DNA from: Frigidibacter sp.
GTDB lineage: Bacteria > Pseudomonadota > Alphaproteobacteria > Rhodobacterales > Rhodobacteraceae
Assembly: GCF_030695035.1 (NCBI RefSeq)
Contig: NZ_JAUYTT010000012.1
Span: forward strand, 248,001 to 312,000
Length of the DNA stretch: 64,000 nt
Direction of reading: 5' to 3'
The position numbers were made by a program, and so were the translations under genes. The notes under the pieces are model-generated. The model searched no databases and had not been told where the DNA came from. It saw only the letters and a list, made by a program, of their open reading frames with translations. This document shows, piece after piece, positions 57,189 to 64,000 of this stretch. The stretch's first letter is position 1. The number at the start of each line of letters is the position of its first letter.

Positions 57189-57794
57189 ATGATCTTTACC
57201 GTGGCGATCGACGGGCCGGCTGCGGCGGGCAAGGGGACCATCGGCCGCGCGGTGGCGGAGCGGTTCGGGTTTGCGCATCTGGATACCGGGTTGCTGTATC
57301 GGGCGGTGGGGGCGAAGGTGGCCGAGGGGGCTGACCCTGTCGCTGCCTGCGCGTTAACTCCCGAGGACCTCGCCCGCGGCGATCTGCGCAGCGCCGAGGC
57401 CGGGCAGGCCGCCAGCCGGGTTGCGGCGATTCCCGCGGTGCGGGCGGCGTTGCTGAACTTTCAGCGGCGCTTTTCCCGGCGCGAGGGCGGCGCGGTGCTG
57501 GACGGGCGCGATATCGGCACGGTGATCTGCCCCGAGGCGGAGGTGAAGCTCTATGTCACCGCCAGTGCCGAGGTGCGGGCCGGGCGGCGCTGGCAGGAAC
57601 TGGGCGGCGAGGCGGCGCCCCTGCCCTATCAAGCCGTGCTGGCCGAGGTGGTCGAGCGGGACGCCCGCGACATGGGGCGCGCCGATGCGCCGCTGAAACC
57701 CGCCGCCGATGCGCTGGTTCTGGACACCTCGGAGTTGAGCATTGCCGAGGCGGTGGGCCGGGCGGTGGCGGCGGTGCAGGACAGGCTCGGCTGA
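57189..57794 (+). CDS. cmk: cytidylate kinase
   Basis: The 201-residue kinase phosphorylates CMP and dCMP. It shows the P-loop GPAAAGKGT (9-17), [34 protein letters not shown] and [16 protein letters not shown]. It is coupled to aroA and followed, after a secreted-protein gene, by rpsA, the conserved order aroA-cmk-rpsA. Confidence 0.96.
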   Translation: MIFTVAIDGPAAAGKGTIGRAVAERFGFAHLDTGLLYRAVGAKVAEGADPVAACALTPEDLARGDLRSAEAGQAASRVAAIPAVRAALLNFQRRFSRREGGAVLDGRDIGTVICPEAEVKLYVTASAEVRAGRRWQELGGEAAPLPYQAVLAEVVERDARDMGRADAPLKPAADALVLDTSELSIAEAVGRAVAAVQDRLG

Positions 57795-57832
57795 GGCTTG
57801 GACTTTTGAAGGCTCGGTCCCATGTTTGCTGC

Positions 57833-58405
57833 ATGATGACACGCTTCCCCATCCTTGCACTCACTGCTGTTCTGGCCGCGCAGCCCGCCGCCGCGGGCAG
57901 CGACCATGGGCTGCTGTGGAACCGCACCGGCCTGCCGGCGGTGTTTCCATTGCAGGTGCAGACTTTGGCGGGCGACGATCGCTCGCTGCTGCTGACCGAT
58001 GCTGCCACGGGCGAGGTGGCGCTTGCGGCGTTCATCGAGGGCGGGCGGTTCTTCCGGGTGCTGGTGCCGCCGGGGAGCTATCGGGTCCGGCTCGCGCCCG
58101 GCGATGTCTGGGACGAGGACGCCGAACAGCAAACCGGCGCCGTTGAATTGCCCTCCCCGCTGACCTTCGAGATCACCGGCGCCAGGCGCAAGGCCGGCTA
58201 CCGGATCGACCTTCGGGAGGCCGGGGAGGCGCAGATCACCAGCCAAGGCATCTGCCAGACGCTCCGGCTGAACCCGGACAGCCTCGGCCAGCCTTGGGGC
58301 CGGGCCCAACCCACCGAATCGGACGCCCGCGCCGCAGTGCTCCTGCGCGGGGACGAACGGTTTCCGGTCCCCGAATATGATGTGGTCTCTCGCCCCTGCG
58401 ACTGA
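57833..58405 (+). CDS. secreted hypothetical protein
   Basis: The 190-residue product has a signal peptide (MMTRFPILALTAVLAAQPAAAG) and then a beta-rich domain (HGLLWNRTGLPAVFPLQVQT, FFRVLVPPGSYRVRLAPGDVW, SPLTFEITGARRKAGYRIDL). VPPGSYRVRLAPGD is like a carboxypeptidase-regulatory or similar beta-sandwich turn. Function unknown. ATG 57833 or 57836 begins the signal peptide; neither has a strong ribosome-binding site. It interrupts the cmk-rpsA order. Confidence 0.72.
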   Translation: MMTRFPILALTAVLAAQPAAAGSDHGLLWNRTGLPAVFPLQVQTLAGDDRSLLLTDAATGEVALAAFIEGGRFFRVLVPPGSYRVRLAPGDVWDEDAEQQTGAVELPSPLTFEITGARRKAGYRIDLREAGEAQITSQGICQTLRLNPDSLGQPWGRAQPTESDARAAVLLRGDERFPVPEYDVVSRPCD

Positions 58406-58449
58406 CCTCCGGCCCCTTGGCGCCCGGGCCAAAGAAAGTGCTTATTTCC

Positions 58450-58478
58450 TTGCCCGCGGCGGCATCAGCGACTATATC
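58450..58478 (+). promoter_or_regulatory. candidate promoter of rpsA
   Basis: TTGCCC (58450-58455), 17 nt and TATATC (58473-58478) lie 168 nt before the rpsA start. The resulting leader contains a 7-bp hairpin with AAGGGCC/GGCCCTT arms near 58517-58543, perhaps involved in S1 autoregulation. Confidence 0.4.
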
Positions 58479-58646
58479 GCGGCCAGTCCGAAAGGTGGCC
58501 TTGCCCCGAACTGGACCGCATGAAGGGCCCGGAGCGATCCGAGGCCCTTGCGGCCCATGAAGGCATAGCGCCCCAAAGACCGCAACCAAAGACCGGCGGA
58601 GCCAACCGCAAGGCCAGAAAAACGCTTACAAAGGAAACTGACACGC

Positions 58647-60332
58647 ATGTGCGCCAAAGCGACTATGGAAGAATTTGAAGCCCTTCTTCAGGAAAGCTTC
58701 GAGATCGATACCCCCGACGAGGGATCGGTCGTCAAAGGCAAGGTCATCGCCATCGAGGCGGGCCAGGCCATCATCGACGTCGGCTACAAGATGGAAGGCC
58801 GCATCGATCTGAAAGAATTCGCGAACCCGGGTGAAAACCCGGACATCGCCGTGGGTGACGTTGTCGAGGTCTATCTGGACCGGGTCGAGAACGCACGCGG
58901 CGAGGCAGTCATCAGCCGTGAGAAAGCCCGCCGCGAAGAGGCCTGGGACCGGCTGGAGAAAGCCTACGAGAAGGAAGAGCGCGTCGAGGGCGCCATCTTC
59001 GGCCGCGTCAAGGGCGGCTTCACGGTCGACCTGGGCGGCGCTGTTGCGTTCCTGCCCGGTAGCCAAGTCGACGTGCGCCCCGTGCGCGATGCCGGCCCGC
59101 TGATGGGCCTGAAGCAGCCGTTCCAGATCCTGAAAATGGACCGTCGTCGTGGCAACATCGTTGTCTCGCGCCGTGCGATCCTTGAAGAATCGCGGGCCGA
59201 GCAGCGCGCCGAAGTCATCGGCAAGCTGGCCGAAGGCGAAGTCGTTGACGGCGTGGTCAAGAACATCACCGAATACGGTGCGTTCGTGGATCTCGGCGGC
59301 GTCGATGGCCTGCTGCACGTGACCGACATGGCCTGGCGCCGCGTCAACCACCCGAACGAGATCCTGAACATCGGCGAGACCGTCAAGGTCCAGGTGATCA
59401 AGATCAACAAGGAAACCCACCGCATCAGCCTTGGCATGAAGCAGCTGCAGGCCGATCCGTGGGATGCCGTCGAGAAGGCCTACCCGATCACTTCGGTCCA
59501 CAAGGGCCGCGTGACCAACATCACCGACTACGGCGCGTTCGTCGAGCTGGAGGCCGGTGTCGAAGGTCTGGTCCACGTTTCGGAAATGTCCTGGACCAAG
59601 AAGAACGTCCATCCCGGCAAGATCGTCTCCACCTCGCAAGAAGTGGACGTCATGGTGCTGGAAATCGATACCGCCAAGCGCCGCGTTTCGCTGGGTCTCA
59701 AGCAGACCATGCGCAACCCGTGGGAAGTGTTTGCCGAAACCCACCCGATCGGCACCGTCATCGAAGGCGAAGTCAAGAACATCACCGAATTCGGTCTGTT
59801 CGTCGGCCTCGACAACGACATCGACGGCATGGTCCACCTTTCGGACCTCAGCTGGGACCAGCGCGGCGAAGATGCCATTGCGAACTATCGCAAGGGCGAC
59901 ATGGTGAAGGCCGCCGTGACCGAAGTGGACGTGGACAAGGAGCGCATCTCGCTCTCGGTCAAGGCGCTGGACGCCGACACGTTCTCGGACGCGGTTGACG
60001 GCGTGAAGCGCGGCTCGATCATCACCGTCACCGTGACGGCGATCGAGGAAGGCGGCATCGAGGTTGAGTACAACCAGATGAAGTCGTTCATCCGCCGCTC
60101 GGATCTGTCGCGCGATCGGGCTGAACAGCGCCCGGAACGCTTCCAGATCGGCGACCATGTCGATGCGCGCGTGACCAACGTCGATTCGAAGACCCGCCGT
60201 CTGGGCCTGTCGATCAAGGCACGTGAGATCGCGGAAGAGAAAGAAGCTGTCGAGCAGTATGGCTCGTCGGACTCGGGCGCCTCGCTGGGGGATATCCTCG
60301 GTGCGGCCCTCAAGGGCGGCGGCGACAAGTAA
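58647..60332 (+). CDS. rpsA: 30S ribosomal protein S1
   Basis: The 561-residue protein has six S1 RNA-binding repeats. Clear copies read VDGVVKNITEYGAFVDLGGVDGLLHV, HKGRVTNITDYGAFVELEAGVEGLVHV and IEGEVKNITEFGLFVGLDNDIDGMVHL. It recruits mRNA to the small subunit. The start (MCAKATMEEFEALLQESFEIDTP) follows AAAGGAAA. A 14-bp terminator follows, so it is a monocistronic unit with its own leader. Confidence 0.98.
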   Translation: MCAKATMEEFEALLQESFEIDTPDEGSVVKGKVIAIEAGQAIIDVGYKMEGRIDLKEFANPGENPDIAVGDVVEVYLDRVENARGEAVISREKARREEAWDRLEKAYEKEERVEGAIFGRVKGGFTVDLGGAVAFLPGSQVDVRPVRDAGPLMGLKQPFQILKMDRRRGNIVVSRRAILEESRAEQRAEVIGKLAEGEVVDGVVKNITEYGAFVDLGGVDGLLHVTDMAWRRVNHPNEILNIGETVKVQVIKINKETHRISLGMKQLQADPWDAVEKAYPITSVHKGRVTNITDYGAFVELEAGVEGLVHVSEMSWTKKNVHPGKIVSTSQEVDVMVLEIDTAKRRVSLGLKQTMRNPWEVFAETHPIGTVIEGEVKNITEFGLFVGLDNDIDGMVHLSDLSWDQRGEDAIANYRKGDMVKAAVTEVDVDKERISLSVKALDADTFSDAVDGVKRGSIITVTVTAIEEGGIEVEYNQMKSFIRRSDLSRDRAEQRPERFQIGDHVDARVTNVDSKTRRLGLSIKAREIAEEKEAVEQYGSSDSGASLGDILGAALKGGGDK

Positions 60333-60357
60333 GCCCGGCGCCTCTGCGCAAGCGAAC

Positions 60358-60391
60358 AAACGGCCCCACCCTATCCGGGTGGGGCCGTTTT
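60358..60391 (+). terminator. strong intrinsic terminator of rpsA
   Basis: A perfect 14-bp stem (60358-60371 with 60377-60390; AAACGGCCCC... arms) and a 5-nt loop end in TTTT, 25 nt after the rpsA stop. It is the strongest terminator of the window. Confidence 0.92.
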
Positions 60392-60535
60392 GCGTTGCAG
60401 GGGCTGCGAATCGGCCCGGTTGCGGCCCGAACCGGGCGCGGGTGCCGCGCCGCAGCATCTCGGGGCCGGCGGGCCGCCATGGGCAACTCCCCGCGGATCA
60501 CAGGGAAACCCGCGCTTTTCCAATGGCTTTCCTGT

Positions 60536-60563
60536 TTGAGCCCGCCAGGAATGCGCCTATAGT
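60536..60563 (+). promoter_or_regulatory. promoter of ihfB
   Basis: TTGAGC (60536-60541), 16 nt and TATAGT (60558-60563) lie 45 nt before the ihfB start. Confidence 0.55.
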
Positions 60564-60607
60564 CCCTCAATACGGCGGGGGCTGCCGAGACCTGCGAGAG
60601 GATTCAC

Positions 60608-60892
60608 ATGATCCGGTCCGAACTGATCCAGATGATTGCCGAAGAGAACCCGCACCTGTTTCAGCGGGATGTGGAGCGGATCGTGAACACGATCTTTGAA
60701 GAGATCACCGAAGCGATGGCGCGGGGCGACCGGGTCGAGCTGCGCGGCTTTGGCGCATTCTCGGTAAAGGGGCGCGATGCGCGCACCGGACGGAACCCGC
60801 GCACAGGCGAAGCGGTTTCAGTAGAGGAAAAGCATGTGCCGTTCTTCAAGACCGGCAAGCTGCTGCGAGACCGGCTGAACGGCGAAGGATGA
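60608..60892 (+). CDS. ihfB: integration host factor beta subunit
   Basis: The 94-residue DNA-bending protein forms a heterodimer with IhfA in the nucleoid. It starts [17 protein letters not shown] and has the conserved arm RNPRTGEAV with [16 protein letters not shown]. The neighbouring order rpsA-ihfB-lapA-trpF matches other alphaproteobacteria. Confidence 0.96.
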   Translation: MIRSELIQMIAEENPHLFQRDVERIVNTIFEEITEAMARGDRVELRGFGAFSVKGRDARTGRNPRTGEAVSVEEKHVPFFKTGKLLRDRLNGEG

Positions 60893-60899
60893 CCCTGCG

Positions 60900-61262
60900 A
60901 TGATACGTGTGCTGCGACTGGCCCTGCTGGGGCTGCTGGCCCTTGTGCTGCTGACGGTGGCGCTGGCCAACCGCGCGCCTGTGACACTACGGCTGCTGCC
61001 CGAAGATGCGGGAATGTTCCTCGGCCTCGACTGGGTGATCCAGCTGCCGCTGTTCCTGGTGATCTTTGCCGGCATTCTGGCAGGGCTGCTGGTTGGCTTC
61101 GTCTGGGAATGGGCGCGCGAGGCCAAGCATCGCAGCGCTGCCAGCCGCAACCGGCGCGAGGCGGCGCAGCTGAAATCCGAGGTGAACCGGCTGCAAGGCG
61201 GCAACGGCCAGCAGAAGGATGAGGTGCTGGCGCTGCTTGAGGGCGGCGCGCGTAGCCGCTAG
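60900..61262 (+). CDS. LapA/DUF1049 family inner-membrane protein
   Basis: The 120-residue protein has two membrane helices (about 5-24 and 47-68) with NRAPVTLRLLP between, and a cytoplasmic charged C-terminal helix, as in LapA (YciS) proteins, which in E. coli take part in lipopolysaccharide assembly control. It starts 7 nt after ihfB and precedes trpF by 9 nt. Confidence 0.88.
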   Translation: MIRVLRLALLGLLALVLLTVALANRAPVTLRLLPEDAGMFLGLDWVIQLPLFLVIFAGILAGLLVGFVWEWAREAKHRSAASRNRREAAQLKSEVNRLQGGNGQQKDEVLALLEGGARSR

Positions 61263-61271
61263 ACACGGCGC

Positions 61272-61907
61272 ATGCATACGCGTGTGAAAATCTGCGGCCT
61301 GACCGAGGCCGCCCATGTCGATGCCGTCGCACAGGCGGGCGCGACCTATATGGGCTTCGTGTTCTTCTCCCGCTCCCCCCGGAACCTGTCGCTGCCGCAA
61401 GCCGCCGCGCTGGCGCTGCAGGTGCCGATGGGCATCGCCAAGGTGGCGCTGGTGGTGGATGCGGATGACGCGGCGCTCGATGCCATCGTGCAGGCGGTGC
61501 CGCTGGACATGCTTCAGCTTCATGGCCATGAGAGTCCGGCCCGCGTGGCCGAGATCCGCGCGCGTTTTGGCTTGCCGGTGATGAAGGCGGTGGGGATTGC
61601 GGAAGAGGTCGACCTTGCGGCGATTGCCGAATATGCGCAGGTCGCCGACCAGATCCTGATCGACGCCAAGCCCCCCAAGGGCGCCGCCCTGCCCGGTGGC
61701 AACGGCCTTGCCTTCGACTGGCGGCTGATTGCGGGGCGCGAGTGGGACCGGCCCTGGATGCTGGCGGGCGGGCTGACCCCCGCGAATGTCGCCGAGGCGA
61801 TCCGACTGACCGGAGCGCGGCAGGTCGATGTGTCCTCGGGCGTGGAATCGGCGCCCGGCGTCAAAGACCCCGCCGCGATTGCGGCTTTCATCACCGCTGC
61901 CGGATAG
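61272..61907 (+). CDS. trpF: phosphoribosylanthranilate isomerase
   Basis: The 211-residue TIM-barrel enzyme rearranges PRA to CdRP in tryptophan synthesis. It has [12 protein letters not shown] with the catalytic Cys, [31 protein letters not shown] with the catalytic Asp, and [10 protein letters not shown] followed by [15 protein letters not shown]. Length is normal. It is cotranscribed with ihfB and lapA. Confidence 0.96.
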   Translation: MHTRVKICGLTEAAHVDAVAQAGATYMGFVFFSRSPRNLSLPQAAALALQVPMGIAKVALVVDADDAALDAIVQAVPLDMLQLHGHESPARVAEIRARFGLPVMKAVGIAEEVDLAAIAEYAQVADQILIDAKPPKGAALPGGNGLAFDWRLIAGREWDRPWMLAGGLTPANVAEAIRLTGARQVDVSSGVESAPGVKDPAAIAAFITAAG

Positions 61908-61938
61908 AAAAAGGGCGCGAGGATTCCCCCTCGCGCCC
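61908..61938 (-). terminator. terminator between trpF and DUF4394 gene (bidirectional)
   Basis: A perfect 10-bp stem (GGGCGCGAGG, 61913-61922, pairing with 61929-61938) with a 6-nt loop is followed leftward by TTTTT. It ends the DUF4394 transcript and may also end the ihfB-lapA-trpF transcript. Confidence 0.85.
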
Positions 61939-61959
61939 GCACTCGTTACACCCTACCGC

Positions 61960-62727
61960 TTACATCGCCGGAAGAATGGCAATGTCGCGGATCTCGCCCG
62001 AAGCCCCTGTCACATCCCAGGACTGGGTGACGGCGCCGGTGTCCAGATCGACGGTGTGGATCCCGCCCATCGCGGCCAGCCAGGCGGTGTTCTCGCCTTC
62101 GGCGGTGGTGGCGATGTCGAAGCCGACGGGACCGTCCAGCACCGGGCCCAGCTTGCCGACAGCGGCCAGCGTGCCATCGTTCGGCGCGGTCTGCTTGATC
62201 AGCGCGGAAAGGGTGGCGTCGATGTCATACATGCCGGTCGCTTCCGGCTTGCCGTAGCTGTTGATGTATGCGGCGGCCACGATGTTCGGCGCCTCCCCCG
62301 CATGCATGTCGCCCGCCTCAAAGGCCAGCGAGCCATCGACGGTGACTTCGCCGGTATCGACGTTCACGCGGTGGTTGGTGGTGCCGGTCATGAAGCGTAG
62401 ACGGTCGGCCATCGGGTTGAAGTCAACCACGACCGGGCCATCGGTGGACGGCAGCATGGTAGTCATGGTGGACAGCTCGGTGGTCGTGCCCGTGGCCGGG
62501 TCGATCACGACGATCACGTGGTCGGCGGTCACACCGACAAGGGTGTTGTTCGACGGGCGCAGGTCGATGCCGAGAAGGCTCTCCACGCCCTGAACTTCGA
62601 TCTCGCCGGTGACGGCCGCGGTGGAGGTGTCGATCATCAGAAGCGTCTTGTCTCCGGTCAGGCCAACAGCGGTATCCGCAAAGGCCGGGGCGGTGGTCAG
62701 CAGCAGGGCTGCGATAAGGCGGGTCAT
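61960..62727 (-). CDS. DUF4394 domain secreted protein
   Basis: The 255-residue protein has a signal peptide (MTRLIAALLLTTAPAFA) and a DUF4394 beta-propeller-like region: VGLTGDKTLLMIDTSTAAVTG, GIDLRPSNNTLVGVTADHVI, VDFNPMADRLRFMTGTTNHRVNVDTGEV, and YDIDATLSALIKQTAPNDGTL. Such proteins occur in periplasm or outside the cell; no activity is known. ATG 62727 follows GGAGAG. It is inverted relative to, and separates, trpF and trpB. Confidence 0.9.
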   Translation of the reverse strand: MTRLIAALLLTTAPAFADTAVGLTGDKTLLMIDTSTAAVTGEIEVQGVESLLGIDLRPSNNTLVGVTADHVIVVIDPATGTTTELSTMTTMLPSTDGPVVVDFNPMADRLRFMTGTTNHRVNVDTGEVTVDGSLAFEAGDMHAGEAPNIVAAAYINSYGKPEATGMYDIDATLSALIKQTAPNDGTLAAVGKLGPVLDGPVGFDIATTAEGENTAWLAAMGGIHTVDLDTGAVTQSWDVTGASGEIRDIAILPAM

Positions 62728-62921
62728 GTGTCTCTCCATTTCTCAAATCGATGGCGCTGCGGAAATCCGCAAGGCCGGTCGGTCGATGCTGGAGGTACGG
62801 AAGGAGTTGCGGGGAAGTTGCGCCCCCACGGATAACGAGGCCGTGATCAGCGAGGCATCGTGCCGCTTTACCCCAAGGGGCCTTGGCGCTAAGTCAGCAG
62901 GTGCGCAACGGAGGACCCCAG

Positions 62922-64000
62922 ATGCCCGACGACCTGATCAACAGCTTCATGAACGGCCCCGATGAAAACGGCCGCTTCGGCATCTTCGGCGGGCGCTTCG
63001 TGTCGGAAACGCTGATGCCGCTGATCCTGCAGCTGGAGGCGGAGTATGAGCGGGCCAAGACAGATGCGAGCTTCTGGGCGCAGATGGACGATCTGTGGAA
63101 GAACTATGTGGGCCGCCCCTCGCCCTTGTATTTCGCGGAACGGCTGACCGAGGAGCTTGGCGGCGCCAAGATCTACATGAAGCGCGACGAGCTGAACCAT
63201 ACCGGCGCGCACAAGATCAACAACGTGCTGGGGCAGATCCTGCTGGCGATGCGGATGGGCAAAAGCCGGATCATCGCCGAAACCGGCGCGGGCCAGCACG
63301 GCGTGGCAACTGCGACGGTCTGCGCGCGCTTCGGGCTGAAATGCGTGGTCTACATGGGCGCGCATGATGTCGAACGGCAGGCGCCCAACGTGTTCAGGAT
63401 GCGCCTTCTGGGGGCGGAGGTGATCCCCGTCACCTCGGGCCGCGGCACGCTGAAGGACGCAATGAACGACGCGCTGCGCGACTGGGTCACCAATGTCCGC
63501 GACACCTTCTACTGCATCGGCACCGTGGCCGGCCCGCATCCCTATCCGGCGATGGTGCGCGATTTCCAGTCGATCATCGGCAAGGAAACCCGCTGGCAGC
63601 TGGAAGAGCATGAGGGCAAGGGCCGCCTGCCCGACACCATCATCGCGGCCATCGGCGGCGGATCGAACGCGATGGGGCTGTTCTTCCCGTTCCTCGATGA
63701 CGCCTCGGTCCGCATCATTGGGGTCGAGGCCGGCGGCAAGGGCGTCGATGACCGGATGGAGCATTGCGCCAGCCTGACCGGCGGGCGCCCCGGCGTGCTG
63801 CATGGCAACCGCACCTATCTGCTGCAGGATGAGGATGGCCAGATCCTTGAGGGCTATTCGATTTCGGCCGGGCTCGACTATCCGGGCATCGGGCCCGAGC
63901 ACGCCTGGCTGCATGAGATCGGCCGCGCCGAATATGTCAGCATCACCGATGCCGAGGCGCTGGCGGCCTTCCAGACTTGCTGCCGGCTGGAGGGAATCAT
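62922..64000 (+). CDS. trpB: tryptophan synthase beta subunit (5' part)
   Basis: The frame starts at ATG 62922 behind GGAGG and stays open to the window end, covering about 359 of roughly 405 residues. It joins indole and serine with PLP. The cofactor lysine is Lys98 in HTGAHKIN; further motifs are [21 protein letters not shown] with GGGSN (phosphate loop), and [13 protein letters not shown]. It probably continues with trpA beyond the window. Confidence 0.97.
   Translation, partial: MPDDLINSFMNGPDENGRFGIFGGRFVSETLMPLILQLEAEYERAKTDASFWAQMDDLWKNYVGRPSPLYFAERLTEELGGAKIYMKRDELNHTGAHKINNVLGQILLAMRMGKSRIIAETGAGQHGVATATVCARFGLKCVVYMGAHDVERQAPNVFRMRLLGAEVIPVTSGRGTLKDAMNDALRDWVTNVRDTFYCIGTVAGPHPYPAMVRDFQSIIGKETRWQLEEHEGKGRLPDTIIAAIGGGSNAMGLFFPFLDDASVRIIGVEAGGKGVDDRMEHCASLTGGRPGVLHGNRTYLLQDEDGQILEGYSISAGLDYPGIGPEHAWLHEIGRAEYVSITDAEALAAFQTCCRLEGI

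Noticed and set aside
58626..60458. Minus-strand open frame of 610 codons opposite rpsA
   Set aside because: Antisense to ribosomal protein S1 with no protein-like motifs.

Overview
The window is a chromosomal segment of a high-GC alphaproteobacterium, most likely order Rhodobacterales (Rhodobacter/Paracoccus-like family). This rests on gene content and protein resemblance, not on a database search. Lineage-typical features are: an F1-only ATP synthase operon (atpHAGDC) without F0 genes; divergently placed crotonyl-CoA carboxylase/reductase (ccr) and ethylmalonyl-CoA mutase (ecm) of the ethylmalonyl-CoA pathway; a fused sulfate adenylyltransferase/APS kinase; a CIRCE-controlled groESL; class II aroA followed by cmk, rpsA, ihfB, lapA and trpF; and many small alphaproteobacterial families (DUF1150, DUF465, DUF2125, DUF4394, H-type lectin, Hint).

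Layout. 1-9.6 kb: 3' part of an NDUFAF7-like methyltransferase, a YfiH-type protein, a Hint protein, divergent lrp/trxB, sat-cysC, an HWE-type kinase with a receiver protein, and hsp20-DUF1150. 9.6-18.4 kb: purEK, a shortened Gre-family factor, an acetyltransferase, a zinc-ribbon metallopeptidase-like protein, a diguanylate cyclase, groESL and a TraB/GumN protein. 18.6-25.6 kb: Mn-type pyrophosphatase, a HAD hydrolase, a MaoC hydratase, ribF, a YcgN-like protein, ltaE, an alpha/beta hydrolase and prs. 25.6-35.5 kb: an H-type lectin, atpHAGDC, a methyltransferase, gloB and clpA. 35.6-39.5 kb: an AT-rich HNH-type gene directly downstream of a MotA/ExbB plus OmpA/MotB-like pair. 39.6-48.6 kb: a ChaC-like protein, DUF2125, extensin-tyrosine-biosynthesis-hisC operon, rpsD, a second Hint protein, an LpxR-like protein, a small AsnC-domain protein and a YnfA-like protein. 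48.6-55.6 kb: a RecD-like helicase, an AT-rich HTH/DUF3644-like gene, ccr, a small secreted protein and ecm. 55.8-64 kb: aroA, cmk, a secreted protein, rpsA, ihfB, lapA, trpF, DUF4394 and trpB, which runs off the window.

Most of the window is ordinary core metabolism and translation. The two clear accessory genes are the AT-rich inserts at 35.6-36.6 kb (HNH-like zinc nuclease fold) and 50.3-51.5 kb (HTH plus a HEPN-like RxxxxH motif). The first sits 40 nt downstream of, and codirectional with, a proton-channel/peptidoglycan-binding gene pair. That order recalls type II Zorya defence (channel, MotB-like protein, HNH nuclease), but composition suggests the nuclease gene arrived separately. Regulatory DNA that can be read directly includes a CIRCE operator, about a dozen hairpin terminators, several -35/-10 promoters, a 14-bp direct repeat with a 21-bp period upstream of ecm, a 10-bp inverted repeat upstream of aroA, and a promoter-terminator arrangement ahead of rpsD. 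Three copies of a GC-rich intergenic repeat are present. No tRNA, rRNA, CRISPR array, insertion sequence or prophage was seen.
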